A stretch of 64,000 nucleotides of DNA from Phascolomyces articulosus. Its lineage: Eukaryota > Mucoromycota > Mucoromycetes > Mucorales > Lichtheimiaceae. Shown here piece by piece: positions 48,761-60,614 of the stretch (positions are counted from its first letter, which is position 1; each line of letters begins with the position of its first letter). A model generated the notes under the pieces. That model did no database searches and was not told where the DNA came from. It saw only the letters and a program-made list of their open reading frames with translations. Location: assembly GCA_025677815.1 (NCBI GenBank), contig JAIXMP010000039.1, positions 248,001-312,000 on the forward strand, read 5' to 3'. The position numbers and the translations under genes are program-made.

Positions 48761-50895
48761 TTACATCAAAGGCATTGTTCTTGATTTGCCATGTTGCTGT
48801 TGTTGCTGTTGTTGCTGTTGTTGCTGTTGTTGTTGATTTTGATTTTGTGGTCGTCCATTATATTGTCTTCCACCTCCACGTCCACCTCCACCACGGCCTC
48901 TGCCACCACGATGATGATATCCACGTCCATTATTATCATATCGTCGCTGTTGATATTGTTGTTGCTGTTGTTGTTGATCCGATTCTTGTTGTTGTCTTTG
49001 TCGCTGTTGAGTTGCCATAGCAGCATCACGATTAGGTTGCTGTACTTGAGCATCATCCAATGCATTAGGAGCAACATACAATTTCTTGTCAATCACAGCA
49101 GGAATAGGTTTGATTTCAGTACCTAATTCACGTTCAATCTTGTACAAGTTGAATCGATCTTCATAAGTAATCAAATTGATGGCCAAACCAAAGTGACCAT
49201 AACGGCCGGAACGACCAATACGATGCAAATAGGTTTCAGCATTTTTGGGGAAATCGAAATTGATTACAACGTTCACAGCTTGAATATCAATACCACGTGT
49301 CAATAAATCTAGTCAATTGATATAATGATATTGTTTAATAAGTAAAAAATGATTCATTTTTAAAATCGATTCATTCTCCCTTCCTCGCACATTCACACAC
49401 TTTTTCCTTGTATTGTCTATAAACAACTTACCAGAACAAACCAAGTTACGGCATACACCATTTCTAAAGTCATGGAAAACACGGTTACGATGACTTTGAA
49501 GCATACGGGCATGAGAATAGAAGCAAGAATAACCCAATTCAGTAATCTTTTTAGCTAAAAGTTCGACACGGTTCGTAGAATTGCAAAAGATGATCGATTG
49601 ATTGATTTGCAACTATAAAAAAAATATCATATTCAAGTTATAAAATTTTATCATTAGGATATCTTTGTAGAAAAAAACCACTACCACACTATTCATGCAT
49701 ACAACTACTTAAATAAAAAATGATAAATTTTACCTTGGAAAACAAAGTGTTCAAACAATGCACCTTTTGCTTTTCCTCAACATAAGCATAATATTGGGTG
49801 ACACCACGTAAAGTCAATTCCTCCATCAAATTAATTTCATAAGGCTTGGTCAAATACTTTTCCTTGAAAGTCTTGACAATCATGGGGAAAGTGGCACTGA
49901 ACAACATGATTTGACGATCTTTAGGGAAATAGGCCAATAATTGATCAATGAGAGGGGCAAATTCAGGAGATAACAGCTTGTCAGCTTCATCCATGACAAA
50001 GGTATGAGCTTCACTGAAATCAGCAATGCCTTTACCCGCCAAATCAAGAATTCTTCCAGGTGTACCCACAACAATATGAACAGCTTCACCCAAACGCATA
50101 ATATCATCCTTGAGTGTTGTACCACCCGTTGTCACCATTACATTTAACCCCAAATGTTTACCCAAGTTCTTGCATACTTGAGACGTTTGCAATGCCAGTT
50201 CACGTGTAGGTACTAACAACAAAGCTTGAACCTTGTTCTTTTTGTTATTGATCTTTTCAAGCGTCGGGATCACAAATGCAGCGGTCTTGCCGGTACCATT
50301 TTTTGCGCGTGCAAGAATGTCGCGACCCGTCAAGGCAATGGGGATCGCTTCTTCTTGAATGGGTGAAGGTCGTTCGAAGCCGGCTTCAAAGATTCCCATT
50401 AATAATTCTCGTTTCAAAAAGTAATCTTCAAATTCATTGCCTTTGGTTGCAGTAACATCCTATAGTTATAATTTTTTATAATTATTAGAAAAAAATAAAT
50501 GACAGTTTTATTTCCACACATTTCTATTTTTCTCTCTTTGCGTTATAAATAGTAATGCTTCATGAGAAGAAGGGGACATTTTCTTGTTCCACCTTATTAA
50601 ACCACGTATATATAGAATATATAACCCTTCCTTTCCTTCCCTTTTGAACCCCTCTTCTCTCCCCCTTCCCACTCCCTTCTTTTCCTTGGGTGTTTTTTAA
50701 TGGTTTAATTACCTCAGTTTGAGGACGAAGGTCCTTGGCAGGAATTTGAATGTTTTGTTTCCAGGTGTCGTTTTCGTGGCTAAAATGCAATCATAATTAT
50801 ACACGTAGAAGCATTAAAATCTTTGTTCTCCAATAGAAACTTTATACGGAAAAGAAACAGAGAGAAAAGAACACCCCCATTATTTTTTACCTCAT
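48761..50895 (-). CDS. DHH1: DEAD-box RNA helicase Dhh1 (DDX6/Rck)
   Basis: Dhh1 is the cytoplasmic DEAD-box ATPase of P-bodies that promotes decapping and translational repression. Five exons join in frame: 50895-50891 (5 nt), 50779-50713, 50459-49734, 49612-49432 and 49308-48761, giving 508 residues. The family N-terminus is recognisable ([20 protein letters not shown]). Motifs are intact: Q motif GFERPSPIQ, Walker [37 protein letters not shown] and [10 protein letters not shown]. After the helicase core comes a Gln-rich stretch, an RGG box ([12 protein letters not shown]) and 14 consecutive glutamines near the C-terminus, likely aiding condensate formation. It is divergent from CWC25. Confidence 0.97.
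48794..48835 (-). repeat. Polyglutamine tract of Dhh1 (CAA/CAG)
   Basis: Fourteen consecutive glutamine codons, mixed CAA and CAG, close to the C-terminus of the helicase. Confidence 0.9.
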
Positions 50896-51213
50896 GATTA
50901 TAATCTTGTCGTCGTAATATAATGAGTATGCCAGATGTGGCTAATATGGATGAATATTATTCTATAAGTTTATAATCGTAAAAAACGTGGGTACGTGTGT
51001 GCGTGTTATTTCGAGGATAGCGAAGAGAAAGGTGGAGAAATAGAAGAAAAAAAGACTTTTCACCAAAATCCCCAAGCTTTTACTGGTGACGTGCAAAACC
51101 ACGCAAGTAAAAAAGCGGAGTCTTTCTCGCTCATTTATTTTATAATTGGTGGTTTGCTTTGCATTTTTTTTTTCGGTTTTACTCTTTTCTTAAAAACGAT
51201 TTTATAATACATC
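50896..51213. promoter_or_regulatory. Shared divergent promoter, DHH1 / CWC25
   Basis: A 318-bp region between start codons on opposite strands. No TATA box was seen. Both genes have a tiny first coding exon, so the first introns of both flank this promoter. Confidence 0.55.
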
Positions 51214-52291
51214 ATGGGTGGAGGAGGTATATATTCAACTATCATAAAAATAAAAGACAACATATTTGTTGTAAAAATTGCTATATATAAGAAGAAAACT
51301 AATGAAAATATTATATTTATAGATTTGAATTTGAAGAAAAGCTGGCATCCAGCTACATTAAAAAATCAGGAACGAGTTTGGAAAGAAGAAAGAAAACATG
51401 CCGAAGAACAACGAAAGATTGAACAAATGAAAAAAGAGTTGATGGAAGAACGACAATTACAAGAGCTCCAACAACTTCAAGAACAAGCAGGACAAAAGTA
51501 ATTATAATTCCTTTTATATATATACAGTTTGGATAGGAAATGAATACTAATCTCTATTTTAATAATTTAGACAACGATCCGATCGACTTGATTGGATGTA
51601 TGCATCGCCTAATCAAAGTGGAGGTGCTGGTAATAAGGATGAAATGGAACAATATTTACTTGGTAAAAAGAGTGTGGATGACCTTATACGCGATAAGAAT
51701 AGTAAAGAATCGGTTAGTTATTTTTTTTATTTGCGAATGAATCAGATACTATATCCTAATAGGAACTAAGGGGAATGGGAGGCGAAGAAAAAAACTAATG
51801 AACGAGTTTTTCATAAATAGGTTGCTGGTTCGGCCGCTGAACGATTTGCTATTTCCAATGCCAATGCTAACAATGAACGAGATATCCAAGCTAAAATTCG
51901 AGAAGATCCATTACTCATGATTAAGAAACGTGAACAACAATCATTACGAGCTATTTTGGATAATCCATTACGGATGAAGGAGCTTAAAAAGGAAAAGAAG
52001 GATAAAAAGAAAAAGAAAAGTAAAAAAGAGAGTAGTGAAAAATCATCATCATCCAAATCGTCCTCCAAACGTCATGAATATTCCCATCATAGTCAGCGTT
52101 TACGTCGTCATGAAGAATATAATCGAGAATCACGACCTCGTCATCGATCAAGATCCCCAGTTGCCGAACAAGAGGGTAAACGATCTACAGCATCATCTAG
52201 TATAAGGAACCGAGACCGTTCACGATCTCCTGAAAGACGAAGAAGTCGACATTATTCACCAGATGAACGGCGTCATCGTCGTCGTGATTAA
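51214..52291 (+). CDS. CWC25: Pre-mRNA-splicing factor Cwc25
   Basis: Cwc25 acts with Prp2/Prp16 at the first catalytic step of splicing. Four exons join in frame: 51214-51226 (13 nt), 51323-51497, 51571-51712 and 51821-52291, giving 266 residues. The N-terminus, once spliced, reads [19 protein letters not shown], the hallmark of Cwc25 (the CIR-type N domain). Next come a helical charged region ([16 protein letters not shown]), [23 protein letters not shown], and a C-terminal basic and RS-rich tail ending RHRRRD. The join at 51226/51323 was chosen because it gives the family sequence exactly. Confidence 0.95.
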
Positions 52292-55200
52292 ATAAATTAC
52301 ATATATATAGCATTTTATTTTCTTGAATTAGATGTTAGCAGTGATGCCTTATAAACAAAAAGAGAAGGAACCGTTGTTTGACGTCTATGACATTGGGGTA
52401 AAAATGAAGAAGGAAGTAGGAATATGATATTAACAGTTGCTGTTTTATGGTTTTGAGAGTTAATACCTTTACAGTCTTGTAAATTCTAGGGTGATCCATT
52501 TCTTGTAACATATGAAAAGGAGAACTGGTATTAACTATTGTATATAATATAATGAAGAGAAGAGTAATTACATATATCTTAAGGTATAATAGAAAAAGTA
52601 CAATAAGGTTTTACTGTTTGCTTGTGTATTTCTTTGTACACAAGATCTTGAGATATACTATCTAGTAGTTTATATAGGTGTTATAAATATTTTTATACAT
52701 AATAAAAAGACAACCTCTATATTTGCTGCAAACAATCACATATTCAATATATAAATATGGTTATTATATTTATGTAAGAAAAAAGCCATGCTATGTTTAT
52801 ACATATAATCACGAAAAAATAGAAATATGTGAACGTTTATTGAAGATCACTTTTAAGCTATATATGGGTAGAATCAATGTTACTATTCTTATAATCACCA
52901 CCATTCTTGAGCAAATGGATACAGTTCTGTTATTGTACACTTTCTATTTTTGCTTTTTTTCATGCACGGAGAAATTTTAGAATGACTTGACATGATATTA
53001 AATGGTTTATTCTATGGGCTTAGCTACTAATCTGTATATTCTGTTGTAATACCCTTAAAAGTGTGACAAACATGAACCCAATTTTTTTTAGTGGCGATCC
53101 ACTTGAAGCATAAAAAAGGTGGTCCGTGCGTCTACTCTTATCTCCTTTGATCTCCAATAGATATGTTTTTTGTTAAACTCAAAAGTATCTCGAAACTCCT
53201 ACTTTTTTTACCATCATTCTTTCAAGATTAACACCCATTCTACTCTTTAATTTTCAAAAATTAAGGTTAAAATACACTTGCACCAAGAAATAGGAAACAT
53301 AATTCATCTTAGATAAGATAACTATGTAATTGAAAATAATAATCTACACATGTTGGCGCCGCAGGAAAATATATAAATAATTAAACCATCACATCACAAC
53401 ACCTCTACTCTTGAAAGAAGAAAAATAAAGTTTTTTTTTTATTTATTAATTAGGATATTGTACTGAAAAAATCAGCAACTGGATGAGAATAACAGTAACG
53501 AAAACATTGTAAGTTGTTTAAGTATCTCGTGGTTAGTAAGAGACACTGTATAACCTTCAACGGTACATACCGGGCTCTTTTTATTTCTATACATTCTTCG
53601 CATTCCAATAATGTATTAAATTTAAACTCTGTTAAAAATATTATTCAGAAAGGATTCCTTATTCATTGACATTTCTATTTTAACTACCAATGAACTTATT
53701 GTTGGTTGTTGCTATTAATTACTAAAGTTTCTTTCGACCAAATAAATAATATATTATCGGAATTATACCATTATATACTGATAAACCAGTAATATTGCTG
53801 CGACCCTTTTTTTTGCAGCCAGTGTCGAGTCTACTGCTGGCATCTTTATTCTAGATTTTGATAGCTACAATTGTATACCCATAATGGTGCTGATGAATTT
53901 TTCCTCTCTGAAAGGCAAAAGAGTTTGCACCACCGCCGGGCTCCATGATAACCCTTCCCCCAAATTTTGATGTTACCAATACACCTTTTCAATATTTATC
54001 GCAGCAAATATATATTGTAAGATAACAGTGTACAGCAATTACTATCCATAGTTCACCTTACTTCTTTATAGAATGATAAAATTTCTATTTTTAGAGCCAT
54101 TGTTGCTCATGTTTTCTTAAGTACATTCTTGAATGTTGTAGCAGGATCATGACTTATTATTTGGAGGGAAAAAAAGAAGGTATTTCTCGGCAGTATATCA
54201 TGGGGTCTGGACCCCAAATTGTATTCTTTTCTTCCCATGCATTTGTCATCTGTATCTTACTCCCATGATCTGCTCCCTGTGCCACTCACCACCAATGACT
54301 TCCGTAGGAAAGGTCAGGGATCAATGACCGAAATGATGTTCCCATAAATATGTTCTCTTATTTAGTATCTAAGGTAACCATTTTATATATTCCTTCTTTG
54401 GAATAGCTCCAGTAACTTGGTGTGTACACAACTCTTTTCCCTTTCATTTATAACTTGTCCATCTATAAATTATTCTGTTCAACGTGAAATAAGAATATCT
54501 GATTCAGAATGCTTTATATGTATTGTAAAGAAATACAAAAGGTTCTAGCATATCAAAAAATGGGATTCCATCCCAAATAATAGACACAAGTTAAATAAAA
54601 CCATCTGCTACGTAAAAGAGAAATTGAGGCGCCATATTCTATTTGAAAAAGTACCAGCAGATCAAGATTGTAGTAATGATGATAGTTTGTGCTCAGTATT
54701 TTAACATGACGATATACAATATACCACTTGTAAAATGCTAAGACCATTCTTATTAGAATATATGTATAAGCATAAACTATTGCTTAGCGTTCAATGGGGG
54801 GTCAGTCAAACAGGTTATGAGAAGCATGATTGGACTTTCCCTTTTATTTTTACTTGTGTACGTATTTGCGGGATTATTTATTGCGCCAAATGGAGATATC
54901 AGATTATATATTATATAGCAAAAATTATTCACACAGGTTAATTATCTTGCAGGATTTGTCTCCCAACAGTATATAAATCTCGGACAAATATATATATTAC
55001 GGTATATACACCTACGTAATAACGATTATATTTGTAAATTCCGTAGTCTATTGCTTTGTTTATTATAAAGTAGATGGGGATGGTATCTACATTTAACGAT
55101 TAGTAAACAACTAGTAGCTGTAGTGGAGGATAAATTGATACTGCTGTCGATGATAGTGAAAGAATATGTATATGTATGAAAGCTACACTATCTGAATATC

Positions 55201-56417
55201 TTCATTTATTATAGAAAAAGATTTATTAGAAGCATTGTCCTTCGTTGTTCCTAGTATAGACACTGTAATACAATGCAGTTCCCTTTTTCTATAAAATTAA
55301 ATGCTAAAGCCTACAGCAAATAAGAGCTACTGCAGGGCTAGATAACACTCTTCAACTCTTAAATAACAGTAACTTTGATTTTCGTCTTGGCAAAAAGAAA
55401 ATATTAATGTTGGTGCCACGTAATATATATTAAATGAATACCAATATATTTCATTGTTATTCTCCTTAATATGAAAATGGAATATGTTTACTGGTGGATA
55501 CAAATGGCGGGGAAATATTCAGCCTCGATTCTGTACTTTTATATAAGAGAAAGGGTTATAATTTTATATAGGTAGATGATGATACTTGCACAGCAAAATA
55601 TATCATATAGCTAACTATTGAGGCTTTGACAACGGTGTGTACAGCCCCTTTATTAAATTGGGAATGATGTGATAGAAGGAACGCCTGTAAAAGGTGGTAC
55701 GGTAGTATAAATACCTAATTATATACAGATGAGCCATATCTTTAGAGTAAGATATGACCATCTAAAATGATGATAGATGCCTATATCATACCAAATAACG
55801 TAATGGACCCCTCTCAGCTTTTAGTAAAATTCAAAGGAACAATGACATTACTCAGCAAAACCCCAACTTTTCGTATCCTTATTCTTGTGCACCATAAGCC
55901 ATTGTTGATTGTAGACTGCGATATTACTTAATTCATAAATCACACCACACCCTCTGCCAAAAAAAGGAATTATGCATTTCATTGAACTTAATACCACATT
56001 TTCTTTATATGAACGTGTTTAAAATAGTTACATTTACTAATACATTTTTATTGTTACGCCTTTTTTTTTTATCATAAATAGTTAAAGAGCGGGCCACAAA
56101 AACCATTTATTTTAACGAGTTCATTTGATTGTTTCAGAGTTATAAATAAACAAGTACAAAAAAAATGTTACAACAAAATGGAGTCCTCCCTATTTTTATC
56201 GCATTCATAGTGCGCACATTGATTTTTCTATATAGATTGCAAAGAGCGATGCTGATGATGGGTGGTGCAAGGAGCTTTTAGTACCATGCATTATCCAGTA
56301 AAAAAACGCAATGCGTTGAATTTTTTTATGTACGAATTTTAATTAAAGAACCGAACTTGTGAAAAAGGAAAGGATTATCTTTTTTTTTCTTTCCAATTCG
56401 TTATCAACAACAACAAA
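52292..56417. other. Gene-poor AT-rich spacer of 4.1 kb
   Basis: No protein family, RNA gene or complete transposon was recognised on either strand. Two small inverted repeats stand out: TGGGGTC/GACCCCA around a 2-nt centre at 54201-54216, and CATATCTT/AAGATATG around a 6-nt loop at 55735-55756. Short open frames are low-complexity and unsupported. The last 300 bases are the presumed promoter of the NmrA-like gene. Confidence 0.5.
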
Positions 56418-57362
56418 ATGAAACGTGCAATAACTATAAACAAAAATGAGGCGGATCGGATTTTTGTGGTAGGTGGAACTGGCAAGATAGGCAGTAGTTT
56501 GGTACATGAACTTGTAAAGTACAGCGGCGCCCATCAGCCCACCATCACCATATATTCTAGATCACCAGAAATAGTAAATGAACAACTCTCATTGATTGCG
56601 GGTGATGATGGTATTGATAAGAAAACGAAAAACATTACTATTATCCAAGGCGATTTGGAAGATTTGACACCCTTTGAAGAATCTATTGTGGGCCATACGC
56701 GCCTTTTCCTTTTGGTAGCTGATGTTCCTGAACAACGAGAAAAGCTGATCACTTTGAGCGAGAAGGCTTATGCAGCTGGTGTAAAACAAATTGTTGACAT
56801 TGAAGCCAAAAGAATATCATGGCGAAGTTATAGTTTGATCGATCCTCATTTGGAAGCAGAAAAAGCCATTTACGCGTTACCCATTCGAAAATATGCTTAT
56901 TATGTTACTTTACGACCCACCAATTTCATGTCCAATATTTTCTTCCTATGCCTTGACACAATCAAAAATGACAGCGTGTTGGTCGATGCCGCAGATCCAG
57001 ATGAAGATCAAGAATGGATCTCTCCGTTTGATATTGCACTAGTGGCGGCCAATATCTTGCTAGATCCGATGGAAAAACATGGCAATGCTGCCTATGATCT
57101 TGTCGGTGACATCAAGACACCTTTGCAACGCGCAGCTTCCTTATCCACAGCATTGGGGCGCACTATTACTTATAAGCAACTTCCAGTAACAGAATACTAT
57201 GCTTATCTTATTCGAAACGCTAAGATGGATCACAAGGAAGCGTTTTTCTTTGCAACCTATCGGGAAGTTTCTAAAGTAACACGCAGGACTGCATTGTTGC
57301 TAGGTCGAGCACCAGAGTCATTCGAAGAATGGGCGTTCAAAAACAAAAACAAACTGGTATAA
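56418..57362 (+). CDS. NmrA-like / atypical SDR NAD(P)-binding protein
   Basis: This intronless gene encodes 314 residues. The N-terminal Rossmann fingerprint is FVVGGTGKIGSSLVHEL, a GxxGxxG-type dinucleotide site close to GGTGxxG. Beta-alpha units follow (ITIYSRSPE, ITIIQGDLED, TRLFLLVADVPEQ), then VKQIVDIEAKR and LRPTNFMSNIFF, where NmrA-like proteins have their substrate face. A classical YxxxK catalytic pair is not evident at the usual place. The family groups NADP sensors and quinone or isoflavone-type reductases, so catalytic and regulatory roles are both possible. The start is the first ATG after a poly(CAA) leader. Confidence 0.85.
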   Translation: MKRAITINKNEADRIFVVGGTGKIGSSLVHELVKYSGAHQPTITIYSRSPEIVNEQLSLIAGDDGIDKKTKNITIIQGDLEDLTPFEESIVGHTRLFLLVADVPEQREKLITLSEKAYAAGVKQIVDIEAKRISWRSYSLIDPHLEAEKAIYALPIRKYAYYVTLRPTNFMSNIFFLCLDTIKNDSVLVDAADPDEDQEWISPFDIALVAANILLDPMEKHGNAAYDLVGDIKTPLQRAASLSTALGRTITYKQLPVTEYYAYLIRNAKMDHKEAFFFATYREVSKVTRRTALLLGRAPESFEEWAFKNKNKLV

Positions 57363-59215
57363 TAATAGTTGTTGTAGTTGTTATTAGATGTAAAAACAAC
57401 AACAAAGAATGATTCATCATTATTGTTATCCTACCCTTCTTATTTCCTCAGTATAGTGGATAATAGTGTCATGTTTTTTCTGATATATATATATATATAT
57501 ATAATGTGCCGTTGTTATTATTGTTGCTATATTTATTTATTTTTCCTGTTTAATTCTAAAGAATATTTATGTTTATCTTAGTGGCACTAGACCTTTGTTA
57601 TTTTCTTAGTAATTATGATTCAGTAGAAGAATGTATAGTATTTGTTATTCAACAACAGCGGCCGAGGAAAAAGGATTGAGTGTACTTTCTATTTGTTAGA
57701 GATTCGTGGTTATTTGATTTCAATAGGAAGAAATTAAATCATTCTGATGTAATTGTAGTTTTTAAGCACTATAGTATGTAATAAACGTGTGATCATGGAG
57801 GATTTAACGTCTTTGGGTAAAGATTAATATTCAGATTTTGAGAAATGCAGGAAAAAAGTTCCCAGTTCAGTGGACACAATACTACTTGTAGTACACTAAA
57901 AAAGATATGCTCTTCCGTGTATAAGTTGTTTGTGTAATATATACATCAAGGTGCGGAATAGAATGATTCTGCCAAGATTGTTGGTTTATTTTTGTTTTTA
58001 GATGACCTTTTTAAGATATACTTTTTATTTTTGGGGGATGCAAATTTAATCACGTAGTTGTATATCTTATTGTTGCATAGTATTCCAGTAGTTTTTTATA
58101 TATAAAAAATACAGTCTGGAATCTTTTTAAATGGTGTTGTTTGCCAATAAAATATGTTACTTTACTAGCAGAAAAATGATTGGAAAAGAAAACTTTACAG
58201 TTCAAAAGATATGTCCACCTATGCATTCGACTATCATAGGATTATCGGTCTCTTCAAATAAAAAAGAATAGCTAATATCATGTGGTGGCGCCCCTCGTAA
58301 TGCAGTAGAGTTCATACGTATCATCAAACATTACTTACTAGCGATTTTATATAGAGGAAAAAAAGTCCCATCTATTTTACGAATTAGTTCTCTCAGTTTC
58401 TTTCACCTTCTCGATTATACCAAATCCTTCTTGTAAATTGTATATGGAAGAAATTTCATGCTGCTAAAAAAGAAAAACCAATGAGGTCATAGTACTCCAT
58501 TTGACAGTTGTAATATATATTACAATTAAAACCTTATAGCACTCATTCATGACGATTCGCTCTATAGTTGAATGTGTGTACTGCACCTTAGGCCAGCTAA
58601 TCCTCTAAGTTGCGGCTTAGCGATGTATCTACTTTATATCCAGATTTGCTGTTGTACAACATTGCTAAAACTTAAATAGAAATTGATGAAACTTAGAGCA
58701 AGCTATGGTAAATATTACTTCAGCTTTGGTATTTAATATTGAATACTAAAATTCCCTTAGTGAAAGGTATCAGGGAAAATTCATTTTCTATATAATTAAA
58801 ATATGATTATCAAATGAGTAGGATCTCAATGTGGGAAGTTTGATGCACGTGAAGTGCGAGCGCCCCGAATAAAAATAATAATAATGTTTTATCATTTGTT
58901 TTATTAAAGGGAACAATAATGCGGCTCAGAATGAAATATAAGAAAAGCTATTCATGTTATTGCTTAGCTGAATTTCTATATTCTTAATTCATTATCATAA
59001 GTATATAAAGTATACTTCATCAGATTATGTTTGATAAAGAAATGGGAAGCATCATAAAAAAGTATGGGTAACTTATTTGCTTTTCCTAATTTCAAATACC
59101 ACTATAGTGGGTTTTACGCTTTGAAATTTGGGTGTGTGACACATAAGCAGTTGTGATGGTAATTTGTACCCCCCAGTTTGCAGCGCCACATTTATCATAA
59201 ATATCACCAAATATA

Positions 59216-59274
59216 CAGCGGCGCTCTTTTTTTACTAAGTGTATACATCAGGTGACACACAGGAGGCGCCGCTG
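59216..59274. promoter_or_regulatory. GC-rich inverted boxes upstream of the C2H2 gene
   Basis: CAGCGGCGC at 59216-59224 and its reverse complement at 59266-59274 sit 41 bp apart, about 25 bp above the TATA box. A related CAGCGCC lies at 59181-59187. In this AT-rich region they are candidate operator-like sites. Confidence 0.4.
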
Positions 59275-59298
59275 AGTTTCCTCTGCGGCTCCAAAAAA

Positions 59299-59308
59299 TA
59301 TATATAAA
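59299..59308 (+). promoter_or_regulatory. TATA box of the C2H2 gene
   Basis: TATATATAAA lies about 40 bases before the ATG, so the leader is very short. Confidence 0.6.
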
Positions 59309-59347
59309 GTCGCCTTAAACGAGTAAATAAAAAGACACCCATCCATT

Positions 59348-60214
59348 ATGGCCTATAATCACTTTTACCCTACTCCTTTGGACCATGATGTCCAAAGAAA
59401 GTTTATATTCCCTCCCGATGGTCTAAAACTCCCTAAAATAAACAGTTCTACCTCCAAAAAACCTCCCATTGACTCTTCACCGAAGGCGCATAGAAGTTTT
59501 TCCTACTCTTCTTATTATCAATATGAAGGGAATAATGGAAAAAACCCTCCATTCATCACAAATGAACCTACTTCACTTCCAAAAGCACAACAGACTTTTG
59601 ACGACTTACCAGCATCAGCGTTTGTCACTGGCCAAGATCATTTACCAGAAATACAAAACACTCGTATAAAGTCATTTACTTCACCAAGATCTATATCATC
59701 CCCCATGACGGTATCCTCAACGGAATCAGATGAATCACTATCATCGTCATCCTCTTCACAAGTAGGGAGCATCACTTGGACACGAGACGAACCATCATCA
59801 TCATCATTTACAAGGAGATACAATTCTGCACCATTAAGTTACCCTTATCAACATCACCATCACCCCATGGCCATGGTCACATCTTATGATGATAGTACTA
59901 TTACTTCGCCACTTTCCTCTCCATTATCATCAAAAATGGATGCCAGCAAAGGGTGTACCAAGTGTAGTAAAACGTTTTCAAGAGCACGCGATTTACAACG
60001 ACATATACGATCTGTTCATACAGGACACAAAATGAACAAGTGTGAGATATGCGGATGTAGTTTTACACGAATGGATTCTCTCTTGAGACACCAAAGGAAC
60101 AAGACTTGTAATAATATTAATGCAAGGTCTTTACCTGCTGCGTTACCAGAACCACAACTTTATAGAAAAGGTGCTGTGATACATCCTAATATTCATCATC
60201 AACAACAACAATAA
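59348..60214 (+). CDS. C2H2 zinc-finger transcription factor
   Basis: This intronless gene encodes 288 residues. Two adjacent C2H2 fingers lie at about residues 202-255: CTKCSKTFSRARDLQRHIRSVH and CEICGCSFTRMDSLLRHQRN followed by KTC. The linker is TGHKMNK rather than the canonical TGEKP. The long N-terminal region is Ser/Pro-rich with several SP and TP sites and runs of serine, typical of phosphorylated activation regions. The C-terminus ends in His and polyGln. It probably binds DNA in the nucleus. Single-copy fungal factors of this shape are diverse, so no orthologue is named. Its promoter has a TATA box and GC-rich inverted boxes. Confidence 0.9.
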   Translation: MAYNHFYPTPLDHDVQRKFIFPPDGLKLPKINSSTSKKPPIDSSPKAHRSFSYSSYYQYEGNNGKNPPFITNEPTSLPKAQQTFDDLPASAFVTGQDHLPEIQNTRIKSFTSPRSISSPMTVSSTESDESLSSSSSSQVGSITWTRDEPSSSSFTRRYNSAPLSYPYQHHHHPMAMVTSYDDSTITSPLSSPLSSKMDASKGCTKCSKTFSRARDLQRHIRSVHTGHKMNKCEICGCSFTRMDSLLRHQRNKTCNNINARSLPAALPEPQLYRKGAVIHPNIHHQQQQ

Positions 60215-60614
60215 TAATACCTTCATCATTCTTCTTCACCCGATTTATCAACCTAAAATCTTGGATTATAATTTTGGGGGTTAATCATTATTCGTTTTGT
60301 TGCAGAAATTAGGAATTTTTTTGTACACTGAGAAAAAAAAAATAAATACCCAATATACCCGAGTTCATTTCCTATCTATATGTATCTCCCACATACTCCA
60401 AATGTAATAAACTGTATTATAATTTTATAACACTTTAATAATATACATATTAATAAAAAAAAAAGCCCATATTCAAATGAAGTAAAATGTGCCTTGTTTT
60501 ATACTTTTTCGGGGATGGGATGTGGCGCGTTAGTTTTGAATCCAAATTAAATGGAGCGCGCCATCATAAAATTACACTTAGCACTCCAACCGTTTGTGTA
60601 TAAATATATATAAT
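60215..60614. other. Intergenic: C2H2 3' region and PIG-F promoter
   Basis: A 400-bp spacer with AATAAA near 60340 and a TATA-like run (TATAAATATA) at 60599-60608, just above the PIG-F ATG. Confidence 0.5.

Larger units (their letters stand above)
57363..59347. other. Intergenic spacer of 2 kb upstream of the C2H2 gene
   Basis: AT-rich, with a (TA)n run near 57483-57502. The last 200 bases carry GC-rich boxes, including a 9-bp inverted pair CAGCGGCGC (59216-59224) and GCGCCGCTG (59266-59274), and a TATA box at 59299-59308. No coding segment was seen. Confidence 0.5.

Noticed and set aside
57860..57900. CAGTGGACAC sequence resembling a MITE end
   Set aside because: No matching opposite end with TA flanks was found within a plausible distance.
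60551..60614. ATG at 60551 as start of PIG-F
   Set aside because: It is in a different frame, and no intron of normal length joins it to the rest of the gene.
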